From the NCBI GenBank assembly GCA_015099395.1, contig AP024096.1, forward strand, positions 124,001 to 188,000: 64,000 nucleotides of DNA, given 5' to 3'. This document shows, one piece after another, positions 25,784-34,536 of this stretch. Origin of the DNA: Ktedonobacteria bacterium brp13. Its GTDB lineage: Bacteria > Chloroflexota > Ktedonobacteria > Ktedonobacterales > Ktedonobacteraceae. Positions within the stretch are counted from its first letter, which is position 1; each line of letters begins with the position of its first letter. Position numbers and translations under genes: made by a program. The notes below the pieces were generated by a model. That model did not search any database. It saw only the letters and a program-made list of their open reading frames with translations, and had not been told where the DNA came from.

Positions 25784-28081
25784 ATGCCAAAAGCGAAGTT
25801 ACTACCGTTAGGAGTAGCATTCGGACTACTCTTTCTGAGTATTGCAGGTATTGTTTACGGCCCACTCAGTGCTGTACATGGCGCGCCACAAGCGCCACAA
25901 GCCACGAATATCACAACACCCTCCAATATTCAGGTAACCGCTACCGGATCACAGTCAATTACACTTTCATGGTCAGCTTCGACCGATAGTTCGGGAACGG
26001 GTGATGTTCCGGCCTACTATGTCTATAACAATTCCAACATTGTAGCTACCTCAATGGGTACGAATGTTACTGTCAGCTCACTGCTCTCCGCTACTAGCTA
26101 TACGTTCTCCATTCAGGCCTATGACAAAGACGGCAATACCTCAGCACAGAGTGCTGCTGTTTCGGCAAGCACCCAGGCAGCAAGTGCGCCTCCCTATCAG
26201 AAGATTGCCTACTTTGATCAGTGGGGCATCTATGGTAATGCCTACTATCCATCGAATATCGTTTCATCGGGAGCGGCATCTCAACTGACAACGATTATCT
26301 ACGACTTTGAGAATATCGATCCGACCAATCTCACTTGTTTTGAAGCGATCAAGGCATCTGATTCGACCAATGAGAGCGACCCGAATGCGGGCGATGGAGC
26401 GGGCGACGCCTTTGCCGATTATCAAAAGAGTTATACCTCTAATACGGTCGACGGTACTTCAGATTCGTGGAGTCAGCCGATTAAGGGGAATTTCAATCAA
26501 CTGCGCGAGCTGAAGGCGAAATACCCTAATCTCAAAATTTTGCTTTCTATCGGCGGCTGGACCTACTCTAAATACTTTTCAGATGTAGCTGCCTCCTCAT
26601 CCTCACGACAGAAATTCGTGAGTTCTTGTATTACGATGTTCCTCAAAGGGAATCTGCCAACCAATATCAGTGGAGATGCCTCGGGTGGTTCTGCGGCAGC
26701 GGCGGGCCTCTTCGATGGCTTCGACATTGACTGGGAATATCCAGGAGTGCTGGGGCACACTGGAAACCATTATGGCACCCAGGATGAAACAAACTACACC
26801 TTGTTACTGCAGGAGTTCCGCACAGAGTTGGACAGCTATGGGCAAAGTATCGGCAAACACTTTCAACTTACTGCGGCGGTCCCGTCTGGCCAGGACAAAA
26901 TCTCTCACATTCAGACCAATCTGATAGGCAACTATCTGGACTATGCTGATGCCATGACCTACGATATGCATGGTGCCTGGGACAGCAACGGGCCGACCAA
27001 TCTCCAGGACCCCTTGCATGATTCACCGAATGATCCATCCGCGACTATTCCTCCCGGCGGTGAGAAATACTCCATCGACACAACATTCAAAGCCTGGACA
27101 ACTGGTCTACCTGATTATGGTATTCCTGGTGGCTTCCCGGTCAATAAATTAGTCATGGGCTTTCCTTTCTATTATCGTGGCTGGACAGGCGTCCCAGCGG
27201 GAAGCAATCACGGTCTCTACCAAACGGCAACTGGACCATCGGCCGCCTTCCCCTATAGCCAGACTGCAGGAATAGTGGACTACAAAGAATTGGTTACAGC
27301 GGGATTGGTTGGCAATGCCAATGACAATTTCTTCGATCCTACGACGCAGGCATCCTGGCTCTACGACGGTAACAATTTCTATACCGGAGATGCACCACAA
27401 TCCATCGCCGCTAAAACCGCTTACATCAAGAGCAAAGGGATGGCTGGCGCCATGATGTTCTCGCTGGACGGCGATGATGCCAAGGGGACCCTACTCAGTG
27501 CAATCGCTAATGGTTTAACTGGTAGCAGTGGCCCACCACCAACGCCAACACCCACTCCTTCACCAACACAAACACCAACTCCGTCGCCAACGCCTGTTAC
27601 GACGCCGACACCTACGCCGTCACCAACGCCTGTTACGACGCCAACGCCAACACCTACGCCATCACCAACGCCTGTTACGACGCCGACACCCCCACCTGGT
27701 GGAAATCTGGTTACCAATTCAGGCTTCGAGACCGGCACGTTGAGTGGCTGGACATGCGACACTGGCGACACGGTGGTCACCAGTCCTGTACATAGTGGAG
27801 GATATGCACTACAGGTATCTCCCACGAATTCGACAACGGGTCAATGCACTCAGACCATCGCAGTGCAGCCAAACCACACCTATACACTCAAGGCATATGT
27901 ACAGGGAAATTATATCTACATCGGTGCAAATGGATACAGCAGCAATTGGACCAATAGCAGCAGCTATACCCCTCTCAGTGTGTCATTCACCACCGGTGCT
28001 TCAACGACCAGTGTTACCATCTATGTTCATGGCTGGTATGGTCAGAGCAATGATAACGTAGACGACGTTTCCTTAAGTTGA
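25784..28081 (+). CDS. Secreted GH18 chitinase with FnIII and carbohydrate-binding domains
   Basis: 765 residues. AGGAG lies seven bases before the ATG. Order: signal peptide (about 1-34), fibronectin type III domain (about 45-130, ITLSWSASTD), GH18 catalytic barrel (about 143-575), a Pro/Thr linker of PTPTPSPTPVTT repeats (about 585-637) and a C-terminal CBM4/9-like jelly roll (about 640-765, NSGFETGTLSGW). The catalytic signature DGFDIDWEYPG is intact, with the proton donor at about Glu318, and LKILLSIGGWTYS is the other GH18 strand. It hydrolyses chitin outside the cell, probably fungal or arthropod. No partner genes; monocistronic. Confidence 0.96.
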   Translation: MPKAKLLPLGVAFGLLFLSIAGIVYGPLSAVHGAPQAPQATNITTPSNIQVTATGSQSITLSWSASTDSSGTGDVPAYYVYNNSNIVATSMGTNVTVSSLLSATSYTFSIQAYDKDGNTSAQSAAVSASTQAASAPPYQKIAYFDQWGIYGNAYYPSNIVSSGAASQLTTIIYDFENIDPTNLTCFEAIKASDSTNESDPNAGDGAGDAFADYQKSYTSNTVDGTSDSWSQPIKGNFNQLRELKAKYPNLKILLSIGGWTYSKYFSDVAASSSSRQKFVSSCITMFLKGNLPTNISGDASGGSAAAAGLFDGFDIDWEYPGVLGHTGNHYGTQDETNYTLLLQEFRTELDSYGQSIGKHFQLTAAVPSGQDKISHIQTNLIGNYLDYADAMTYDMHGAWDSNGPTNLQDPLHDSPNDPSATIPPGGEKYSIDTTFKAWTTGLPDYGIPGGFPVNKLVMGFPFYYRGWTGVPAGSNHGLYQTATGPSAAFPYSQTAGIVDYKELVTAGLVGNANDNFFDPTTQASWLYDGNNFYTGDAPQSIAAKTAYIKSKGMAGAMMFSLDGDDAKGTLLSAIANGLTGSSGPPPTPTPTPSPTQTPTPSPTPVTTPTPTPSPTPVTTPTPTPTPSPTPVTTPTPPPGGNLVTNSGFETGTLSGWTCDTGDTVVTSPVHSGGYALQVSPTNSTTGQCTQTIAVQPNHTYTLKAYVQGNYIYIGANGYSSNWTNSSSYTPLSVSFTTGASTTSVTIYVHGWYGQSNDNVDDVSLS

Positions 28082-28178
28082 CTATCTGAAATAGATTAGC
28101 GAGAAATTGACTATCTGACGAGGAGTCACTACTCCTACGCCCACGAAGACAAAGCACTGGCTTACCGCTTACACGCTG

Positions 28179-28236
28179 ATCGCCAGGACAAGGGCATGTA
28201 GCGCTGGTTTGCGCCACATGCCCTTGTCCTGGCGAT
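28179..28236. repeat. Perfect 21-bp inverted repeat hairpin after the chitinase gene
   Basis: The arm at 28179-28199 (CGCCAGGACAAGGGCATGT within it) pairs perfectly with 28216-28236; the 16-base loop contains a further GCGC/GCGC pair. It begins 97 bases after the stop codon. No T-run, so it may be a REP-like or processing hairpin more than a simple terminator. Confidence 0.8.
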
Positions 28237-28372
28237 TATATCCGCAAGAAGATTGACCAGGAACAGTTGAAGACCCTGCTCTCATATTTCGACGCGAGCA
28301 TAACATACGGATTTCGCTTACCCAACACAACCTACTGCATTTTCCATAAATTGCGGTAGAATGAGATTTAGC

Positions 28373-28501
28373 ATGAAGGACGAGCAAGCAATAGGTTCTT
28401 GTATCGAAATACGTCTCCCTGCCATCATGGACACCGTTGCCGCTCAATTGCAAGCCAAACAATCTCTACCTATCAGAGTGAAGCAAATTGGGAAGAAATG
28501 A
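28373..28501 (+). CDS. Possible 42-residue protein or gene remnant
   Basis: The short frame encodes an acidic N-terminus and an amphipathic helix (IMDTVAAQLQAKQ) and looks protein-like in composition, but has only a weak ribosome site and no recognised family. It could be the tail of a lost gene. Confidence 0.2.
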   Translation: MKDEQAIGSCIEIRLPAIMDTVAAQLQAKQSLPIRVKQIGKK

Positions 28502-28567
28502 ATCGTTCGGTTTGAAATAGCCTTGAATGTTTGTCTCGGTTTATTCATTATTTGGAGGTCACTTTCC

Positions 28568-29614
28568 ATGGTTGATTATCAATCAATCTCGATTGTTGCT
28601 GCCACTGAAGCAGCAATGCCAGAAATTGTTGAGCTTTTTCTGAAGCAACAGACGCGCCAGCATGTGCAAAACCCCTCTCTTCGCAAGGAGCGTTCACGTA
28701 CAGACATTGAAATGGCGCTGAGAGTATACCAAAATGAAGAGGCTATTATGGCACTGGATAGAGAGGGTCGTGTTCGCAGCTATGCTCAGCCTTCAGTATG
28801 GGAACTGAATGCTACAAGCATCTTGTTCTCGTTCCTCTCTGCTCGCAATGGGATCGTGCAGAACCTGATACTCCCTGATCCTGCGGACAAGGATGCAGCG
28901 ATCGTGTCTGCTGCGCTGTTGACAGCCCTCGACTCTTTCTGGCGGAAGAGCGGTACATCAGGTGACCTTATTCGTTGGCCGAGCAGCGATAACTGTAAAT
29001 GGTGGGATGAAGTGCTTGATGAACAGCGTTTCCAGCTCGACAGCATGTGTGCATTTCGCCCACTCCAGCCTTTTTTCGTATCTCAACTCACTATCCCTTC
29101 TCTAGACATACGTGCCGCAAAGCAGGACGATGAGGAAGCCCTCGTCGCGCTCTTTCAGGAAGAGTTACACTTTCATGAACGATACACACCATTCGTACGC
29201 CGTAGTGATCAAGGAGTAAATGCCTTTCGGAGAGCCCTCGGTCGCGCATGGAAAAACGAAGAGTTAGAAGAAGGTGCTCCACTCGTGCTGGTAGCAGAGC
29301 GAGCAGGCAGGATCGTCGCTATGGTAGAGAGTACACTGCTCACTATTTCTTCATATGATCAACCTGGATTTACACCACCAGGTCGCTATTGTTGTCTCGA
29401 CAATATGTGCGTGCATCAGGATTTTAGAGGACAAGGAATCGGGCGATTGCTTCTTCAAACTCTTGAAGAAGTGATTACCTCGTTTCATTTCGATCTGGAG
29501 GGATATATGTTGTGGTTTAACCCTGCCAATCCAAGTGCCACACAATTCTGGCCACGTGTTGGTTTCCAACCACTCTGGACAACGTATCAGCGACTTCATG
29601 GCAAAGATAGTTAG
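28568..29614 (+). CDS. GNAT-family N-acetyltransferase
   Basis: 348 residues from the ATG at 28568, chosen because GGAGGT lies eight bases before it; an upstream ATG at 28523 has none. The N-terminal half (to about 180) is a degenerate GNAT-like fold; the C-terminal half (about 195-345) carries the acetyl-CoA motif DNMCVHQDFRGQGIGRLLL with the R/Q-x-x-G-x-G/A loop, and the terminal WPRVGFQPLWTTYQRLH strand. Two-domain GNAT enzymes of this size acetylate antibiotics, peptides or small amines; the substrate is not predictable. Single gene between two long hairpins. Confidence 0.85.
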   Translation: MVDYQSISIVAATEAAMPEIVELFLKQQTRQHVQNPSLRKERSRTDIEMALRVYQNEEAIMALDREGRVRSYAQPSVWELNATSILFSFLSARNGIVQNLILPDPADKDAAIVSAALLTALDSFWRKSGTSGDLIRWPSSDNCKWWDEVLDEQRFQLDSMCAFRPLQPFFVSQLTIPSLDIRAAKQDDEEALVALFQEELHFHERYTPFVRRSDQGVNAFRRALGRAWKNEELEEGAPLVLVAERAGRIVAMVESTLLTISSYDQPGFTPPGRYCCLDNMCVHQDFRGQGIGRLLLQTLEEVITSFHFDLEGYMLWFNPANPSATQFWPRVGFQPLWTTYQRLHGKDS

Positions 29615-29757
29615 GCAGAAGACGGCAGCATCTGTGCTAAGAGCAAGCACAAAGTCGAGCTGGTAGAGACGCTTCAATCAATTGGACGTCAACATGATGA
29701 TTTCCCCAAAATATGACTATAGGACGTTCAAGGGCAGACAGAAAAGACAGACACGCT

Positions 29758-29835
29758 CCTCGGTTGCGAGACGGCCATCTGCGCACCATCATCACCCCGA
29801 CACTCCCACCTCTGATGGCCGTCTCGCAACCGAGG
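29758..29835. terminator. Perfect 22-bp inverted repeat between convergent genes
   Basis: CCTCGGTTGCGAGACGGCCA begins the left arm (29758-29779); the right arm is 29814-29835 and the loop is 34 bases. It lies between the acetyltransferase (plus) and the DSD1-type enzyme (minus) and could terminate both. The long loop and perfect arms also fit a small transposable hairpin. Confidence 0.6.
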
Positions 29836-29928
29836 AAACGCATATCGCCAGAGCTCACGAAATATTAGCGCACGATGGTCATCATTTTCGCGCACCTGCC
29901 CTGCAGCTAGAAGGAAAAAATCACCAGC

Positions 29929-31047
29929 TTATTGCACCTTACCACGGGCGGCAATGGACCAGATAGCCTCAATTTTCCCTTTACGATGCGCGTAATAGGT
30001 ATCAAAAAGGTTAATAGTTGTGTCACAATGGCTTGGAATAAGTTCAAGACGGTCTCCGACCTTTAGAACCTGTTCCATTCCACGCGCAGCAACCTCCTGC
30101 GTCCATTCTAATAACCCATGCTCATCACCAAACGGTTGATAATATAATCCATCTCGATCCTTTGGTTCCGCCATTCCACTCTCAATCGAGAGCGACTTTA
30201 AACCAGCATCAATGATCGCACGATAAGGGGCAGGACGACTCAATATCGTAGAGACGACAGTGAGTGCTGGCGTATACACTGGACCAAGGACTCGGCGATA
30301 ATGGGCATCGATAAAAAGAAACGAGCCAGGCTGTACTTCTGTGACCTCCGGATAACTCGCACATAGCTCTACAGTACCGGTTCCCCCAGTAGTAACAATT
30401 TCAAGGGGAAAACCAGCCTCACGCAAAAGCCTCACGGTCGAGGTCAGTGCTCGCATAGATTGGCGACACATACGTTCACGCTCGTCGGAATCAGCAATAA
30501 GCTGCACATGACCCTGGTAACCTTGTATACCGCGCAGACGCAAACAGCGGAACTGCCTCAACTGTTGGGCAAATGACACAGCAACCTCTCCGGGTTCGAT
30601 ACCACAACGATGCTGCCCTACATCTATCTCAATAAGAATATCAAGTGGCTTCTGTACGAGTTGAAATGCCTGATCCAGAGCAGCTGCACCATCTAGGCTA
30701 TCCACAACAACTTTTATCTGTGGATGCTGCTCTACCAGCTGCACAAGTCTGTTGATTTTTGGTTGCCCCACAACTTCGCTGGTAATGAGCAGATCTTCAA
30801 TACCAGCCTGGGCCATGACTTCAGCCTCACTGACTTTCGAGACGCAACCACCAATAGCGCCTGCGGCCAGGAGGATTTGCGCAATCTCTGGACATTTGGC
30901 GGTCTTTAAGTGTGGCCTGAGCTGAACATGGCTTCTATGCAAACGCTCTTGCAATAGCGCGATGTTATGCTCCATCAGGTCTAAATCGACCAGTAGCGAC
31001 GGAGTATCGAGTACAGCAAGCTCATCTCCAATACGTGGCTGATACAT
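29929..31047 (-). CDS. DSD1-family PLP-dependent enzyme (D-threonine aldolase/D-serine dehydratase-like)
   Basis: 372 residues. Fold type III (alanine racemase-like) barrel: the N-terminus DTPSLLVDLDLMEHNI is followed by LRPHLKTAKCPEIA, whose Lys is the expected PLP-binding residue. The C-terminal D-ser dehydratase-like domain ends with the metal-site motif IPSHCDTTINLF. Enzymes of this group cleave D-threonine to glycine and acetaldehyde, or dehydrate D-serine or 3-hydroxyaspartate. About 210 bases of upstream DNA hold a dyad and a double hairpin. Transcribed in the same direction as the fucose operon but separated from it. The exact reaction is open. Confidence 0.88.
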   Translation of the reverse strand: MYQPRIGDELAVLDTPSLLVDLDLMEHNIALLQERLHRSHVQLRPHLKTAKCPEIAQILLAAGAIGGCVSKVSEAEVMAQAGIEDLLITSEVVGQPKINRLVQLVEQHPQIKVVVDSLDGAAALDQAFQLVQKPLDILIEIDVGQHRCGIEPGEVAVSFAQQLRQFRCLRLRGIQGYQGHVQLIADSDERERMCRQSMRALTSTVRLLREAGFPLEIVTTGGTGTVELCASYPEVTEVQPGSFLFIDAHYRRVLGPVYTPALTVVSTILSRPAPYRAIIDAGLKSLSIESGMAEPKDRDGLYYQPFGDEHGLLEWTQEVAARGMEQVLKVGDRLELIPSHCDTTINLFDTYYAHRKGKIEAIWSIAARGKVQ

Positions 31048-31176
31048 ACAACATGCCTCCGTTAGGAGTTTTCAATTGTGTTCATCAAACATACTATCCA
31101 CAATGCCAGTAGTATTTATATGACTCGTACGCATACGTTCTTTGTTGGTTTGCTATAATTATACAATCAAAGCTCA

Positions 31177-31188
31177 TCAAACGTTTGA
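31177..31188. promoter_or_regulatory. Palindrome, possible operator
   Basis: TCAAACGTTTGA is a perfect 12-base palindrome about 130 bases upstream of the DSD1-type gene, with partly symmetric flanks (AGCTC on both sides). The style resembles LacI/GalR-type operators; not proven. Confidence 0.35.
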
Positions 31189-31200
31189 GCTCTTTAACAT

Positions 31201-31255
31201 GGGAGCGGGAAGTCCCACCCCGTTTGAGGAGGTGGGATAAAAGCGACCCGCGCCC
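31201..31255. repeat. Double-stem hairpin directly after the lactonase gene
   Basis: The outer stem GGGAGCGGG (31201) pairs with CCCGCGCCC (31247) with one mismatch; the inner stem TCCCACC (31213) pairs with GGTGGGA (31231). It begins seven bases after the lactonase stop codon. It may terminate the fucose operon. The style also resembles the terminal hairpins of IS200/IS605 elements, but no transposase is present. Confidence 0.5.
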
Positions 31256-31261
31256 ACCTTT

Positions 31262-32140
31262 CTAATTTCCCTGGCATTCCGTAAAGGAGTGCCTGCCTCT
31301 CTCAATTCGGTACAAGCGACAAGCGTTATCTGCCCAAAACTTGCATTGGGCTTCAGGCGAGAGGTGGCCGGTCAACTCTCGCAGAGTTTCGTACCAGCGG
31401 CGGTAGGTTGACGCGAGCAAAACGACTGGCCAGTCTCCCCCGAACATGACGCGGTCTTCGCCAAAGGTTTCGAGTACTGCCTGGACATAGGGAGCCAGAT
31501 CTGCTGCTTTCCAGGATTGATGGTCGGCTTCAGTGACCAGCCCGCTGATTTTACACTGCACATTGGGCAGGGCTGCCAACTCATCCAGATGTTTGCGCCA
31601 GGGATCCAGTTCTCCGTGTTTGATGTCTGGTTTGCCGATGTGATCCAGCACAAACGCGGTCTCTGGACACTGGCGCACCAGCTCGATGACGCCGGGCAAC
31701 TGCCGGTGGTGGATGCAGATATCGAAGGATAAACCATATTCGGCCAGCATCTGCACACCCTGGATAAATATCGTTTGGAGGCAAAAATCGAGGGACTCGG
31801 CCTGGAGATTGCGGCGAATCCCTTTGATGCGCGAGCTCAGTTTCACCAGCGTTTCCAGGTGAGAGCGGACTGCTGTGCCTTGCTCCAGCGGAGCAGCAGC
31901 GACAATGGCCTGGATGCGCGGATCTTGGGCGATCCAGCGTGCCTCAAGCAGCGCCTCCTCCGGCTCGACTGCAACTTCTACATAGACCAGAGCTGCGATG
32001 GGAATATTCTGGGTCCATTGCTCATATTCCTCCAGGCCATATGATCGGTTGAGCAGGGGGACATCAGCCAGCCAGGGCATGCTGAATTGCTCCGGGTTCC
32101 AGAGATGAACATGGCTATCGACAATGGGCAGATCAAGCAT
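31262..32140 (-). CDS. Amidohydrolase-2 lactonase, probable L-fuconolactonase
   Basis: 292 residues. TIM-barrel amidohydrolase: [10 protein letters not shown] at the N-terminus gives the HxH pair, then [18 protein letters not shown] and the C-terminal MFGGDWPV with the catalytic Asp. This is the pattern of L-rhamnono- and L-fucono-lactonases (COG3618). It opens L-fuconolactone to L-fuconate. AAAGGA precedes the ATG. It is the last gene of the minus-strand fucose operon, 39 bases after the aldo/keto reductase that would make its substrate. Substrate specificity is inferred from neighbours. Confidence 0.88.
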   Translation of the reverse strand: MLDLPIVDSHVHLWNPEQFSMPWLADVPLLNRSYGLEEYEQWTQNIPIAALVYVEVAVEPEEALLEARWIAQDPRIQAIVAAAPLEQGTAVRSHLETLVKLSSRIKGIRRNLQAESLDFCLQTIFIQGVQMLAEYGLSFDICIHHRQLPGVIELVRQCPETAFVLDHIGKPDIKHGELDPWRKHLDELAALPNVQCKISGLVTEADHQSWKAADLAPYVQAVLETFGEDRVMFGGDWPVVLLASTYRRWYETLRELTGHLSPEAQCKFWADNACRLYRIERGRHSFTECQGN

Positions 32141-32179
32141 CGATGCTTCCTTTCTTTTTACGCTCTGTTCGCAGCCTGT

Positions 32180-33130
32180 TTAAGATTGGAAGATGGTTTC
32201 CAGTTCTTGCCACAATTCCTCTGGAATCTGCTGCGGTGCCAGAGCTACCGTTGCGGCGAGACGTTCCACGCGGCTGATGCCGATAACTGTTGAGACAATA
32301 CGGGGATCGCGGAGCGAGAATTGCAATGCGGCGGCTGCCAATGGCACATCATACCGAGCACAGGCAGCTTCCATCTGGCGTGCCTGGCGCAGCATAGCCT
32401 CTGGCGCTTCCCCGTACATATACCGGGGATAGGCACCTGGCCCTTTCGCTAACATCCCACTGCCATAGGGAGCCGCATTCACCGCTGCGACGTTGTGACG
32501 CTGGCAGACATCCCAGAACGGTTCGGCTTCGCGATTGAGCAGGGTGTAGCGGTTATGAGAGATGGCTGCTTCAAACAGATCTGTTTCAACAAACTGTGTC
32601 ATCAAATCAATGGGGCCACCCGCAACCCCGAGATGGGCAATCAGACCTTCTTTTTGACATTGCATCAGAGCCTCGACCGGACCACCTGGCTGCATGGCTT
32701 CCGCGAAAGAAATATGCTCGGGGTCATGGAGATAGACCAGTGGCAATCGGTCCAGACCCAGCAAACGCAGGCTCCGCTCAACGCTGCGGCACATCTGGGT
32801 GCCGGTAAATTCTCCAGTCTGCAGATCGCGATCGGCCTTGGTCGCCAGCACAAAGCCAGGAGGCAACCCGCCCAGTTCGCGGATAACCAGGCCCAGTCGC
32901 CTTTCACTTTCGCCATCGCCATAAGAGGCTGCCGTATCGAGAAAATTGATGGGACCGGCAAAAATGGCGCGGATCGTTTCCAGGGCTTGCTCCTCGCCAA
33001 CCTCGTAGGTGAAGGTTTCCGGCATGTTGCCAAGGGGAGCGCAGCCAATGCTAAGTGATGTCACCTGCAGGCCTGTTGTCCCTAACGTACGCAGTACGAA
33101 CGGTCCCGAAAAATCCGTGGGGGCTGTCAT
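32180..33130 (-). CDS. Aldo/keto reductase, probable L-fucose dehydrogenase
   Basis: 316 residues from the ATG at 33130 (AAAGGA upstream); an open frame of 22 more codons has no ribosome site. AKR barrel: LGTTGLQVTSLSIGCAPLGN, then LDTAASYGDGESERRLG with the catalytic Asp and Tyr, ATKAD with the Lys, and VYLHDPEH with the His. The GIISRVER-like C-terminus belongs to the D-threo-aldose 1-dehydrogenase subgroup, which oxidises L-fucose at C1 to the lactone. In the operon it precedes the lactonase and follows the SDR after a 277-base gap, unusually long here and holding a possible gene relic. Confidence 0.88.
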   Translation of the reverse strand: MTAPTDFSGPFVLRTLGTTGLQVTSLSIGCAPLGNMPETFTYEVGEEQALETIRAIFAGPINFLDTAASYGDGESERRLGLVIRELGGLPPGFVLATKADRDLQTGEFTGTQMCRSVERSLRLLGLDRLPLVYLHDPEHISFAEAMQPGGPVEALMQCQKEGLIAHLGVAGGPIDLMTQFVETDLFEAAISHNRYTLLNREAEPFWDVCQRHNVAAVNAAPYGSGMLAKGPGAYPRYMYGEAPEAMLRQARQMEAACARYDVPLAAAALQFSLRDPRIVSTVIGISRVERLAATVALAPQQIPEELWQELETIFQS

Positions 33131-33199
33131 GATTTTTATCCTTTTATTGCTTGTTCGCTGAAGTAATGACAAAAACCTGGAGTGTTCGAGGGCCATTCT

Positions 33200-33398
33200 G
33201 AGCGATACCGAGCCTGCACCCGGTCAGCACCCCCTCACTCGCGTCCAATGCATCGTACGAGAAAGGCGGATCGTCATGGAGCAGCATGATATTCGTTGGC
33301 AGCCACTCCTATTTTTCAGCAACCGCTTTCCGAAAGAGATCCCCACTTGCGAGAGAGCGCATGTCCACTTCGCCCCCCCATGTAACAGAACTAAAATC
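33200..33398 (-). pseudogene. Unidentified gene relic between SDR and aldo/keto reductase genes
   Basis: One minus-strand frame reads protein-like across an in-frame TAG: DFSSVTWGGEVDMRSLASGD before it and EWLPTNIMLLHDDPPFSYDA after it. There is no start codon with a ribosome site. I do not recognise the family. Its place in the operon would suit the missing last enzyme of the fucose route, but the sequence does not show that. Confidence 0.3.
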
Positions 33399-33407
33399 AA
33401 ATAGTTC

Positions 33408-34184
33408 CTATTTGGCAGTCCAACCCCCATCAATGACCAGAGGTGAGCCTGTAACAAACGCGGCTTCATCCGAGGCAAGATAGAGGGCGGCACGGGCAAT
33501 CTCGTCGGGACGACCCATGCGTCCAACGGGTTGGCGGGCATGGAGTTTCTGGCGCTCTTCGTCTTCGTGCCCGGCAAAGTTGCGGGCAAGATACCCTTCG
33601 ACAAACGGCGTATGCACCGTGCCAGGACAGATGGCATTGCAGCGAATCCCCTGTGTGGCATAGTCGATGGCGATCGAACGAGTGAGCGCCAGCACAGCCC
33701 CTTTACTCGCACCATAGGGCAGGCGGCGATCGACCGCGATCATTCCAGCTACGGAGGCTATGTTAATAATCACCCCGCCCGCCGGAGACTGGGCCAGCAT
33801 CTGGCGCACCCCCTCGCGCGCGCAGAGGAAGACTCCCCGGGCATTCACGCGCATGACCCGCTCCCAGTCCTCTACGCTGGTCTCTAGCAGATTGCCCACG
33901 TGACTCACACCCGCGTTATTGACCAGAACATCGAGACGTCCCTTTGCCGAGACGACGCCCCGTATGGCTGTCTGAACCTGAGCCTCGTCCGCTACATCGA
34001 AGGCGAGAGCAGTTGCCAGGCCATCTTTTTCTTGAATGGAAGCAGCTACGCGGCTCGCAGCCTCAAGCTGAATATCCCCAAGAAAGACATGCGCGCCTTG
34101 CTCTGCATAGACGCGGGCGATTGCTTCCCCAATTCCAGAACCGGCACCCGTGATCAAGGCAACCTTGCCATCTAAGCTGAACAT
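33408..34184 (-). CDS. SDR-family dehydrogenase, probable 2-keto-3-deoxy-L-fuconate dehydrogenase
   Basis: 258 residues from the ATG at 34184, with GGAGG eight bases upstream. Classical short-chain dehydrogenase: TGAGSGIG cofactor loop near residue 12, NNAGVSHVG, the catalytic Ser region IINIASVAG, and YGASKGAVLALTRS with Tyr and Lys. The ending VTGSPLVIDGGWTA is standard. In the non-phosphorylating L-fucose pathway an SDR oxidises 2-keto-3-deoxy-L-fuconate to the diketo acid. The neighbours (fuconate dehydratase, mutarotase, AKR, lactonase) make this role most likely. Confidence 0.88.
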   Translation of the reverse strand: MFSLDGKVALITGAGSGIGEAIARVYAEQGAHVFLGDIQLEAASRVAASIQEKDGLATALAFDVADEAQVQTAIRGVVSAKGRLDVLVNNAGVSHVGNLLETSVEDWERVMRVNARGVFLCAREGVRQMLAQSPAGGVIINIASVAGMIAVDRRLPYGASKGAVLALTRSIAIDYATQGIRCNAICPGTVHTPFVEGYLARNFAGHEDEERQKLHARQPVGRMGRPDEIARAALYLASDEAAFVTGSPLVIDGGWTAK

Positions 34185-34210
34185 AGATATTTCCTCCAAA
34201 TGATATCGGG

Positions 34211-34534
34211 TTAATCAGTATGAAACACTTCTTGCATGACAGCCCACCACTCACCCTCATCCCGCGTCTCCAGTGGCTCCTGCATTGGGTCCGTGAACGT
34301 CCACCACTCGCGCGTTTTCGGATCCGCCGCCATTTTTGCCATATCCGCAGCGAAGTCTTCGCCGATGTATTCCATATAGGCAAAGAGCAGCGCGCCATGG
34401 CGGAAAATAGAATAATTCCGAATATTACAGGCATGAATCATCGCGAGCACTTCAGGCCAGACTGTTGCATGAATGCGCTCGTAGGCTTCAATGCGTTCCG
34501 GTTTGACCCCAATGACCTGTCCAATCCGGCGCAT
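34211..34534 (-). CDS. L-rhamnose mutarotase-family (RhaM/DUF718) sugar epimerase
   Basis: 107 residues from the ATG at 34534 (AAAGGAG six bases upstream). The whole protein is the DUF718 fold: YERIHATVWPEVLAMI, then NYSIFRHGALLFAYMEY, then WWTFTDPMQEPL, including the conserved His and paired Trp residues of RhaM. The family interconverts alpha and beta anomers of 6-deoxy-hexoses. In this cluster it would present the right anomer of L-fucose to the dehydrogenase. It starts two bases after the dehydratase stop, so the two are coupled. Confidence 0.88.
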   Translation of the reverse strand: MRRIGQVIGVKPERIEAYERIHATVWPEVLAMIHACNIRNYSIFRHGALLFAYMEYIGEDFAADMAKMAADPKTREWWTFTDPMQEPLETRDEGEWWAVMQEVFHTD

Positions 34535-34536
34535 TC

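Noticed and set aside
27535..27700. Repetitive CCAACGCC-rich DNA as an independent repeat element
   Set aside because: It encodes the Pro/Thr linker of the chitinase in frame.
33224..33715. 163-codon minus-strand frame
   Set aside because: Mostly out-of-frame overlap with the SDR gene; the non-overlapping part is better explained by the relic frame at 33200-33398.
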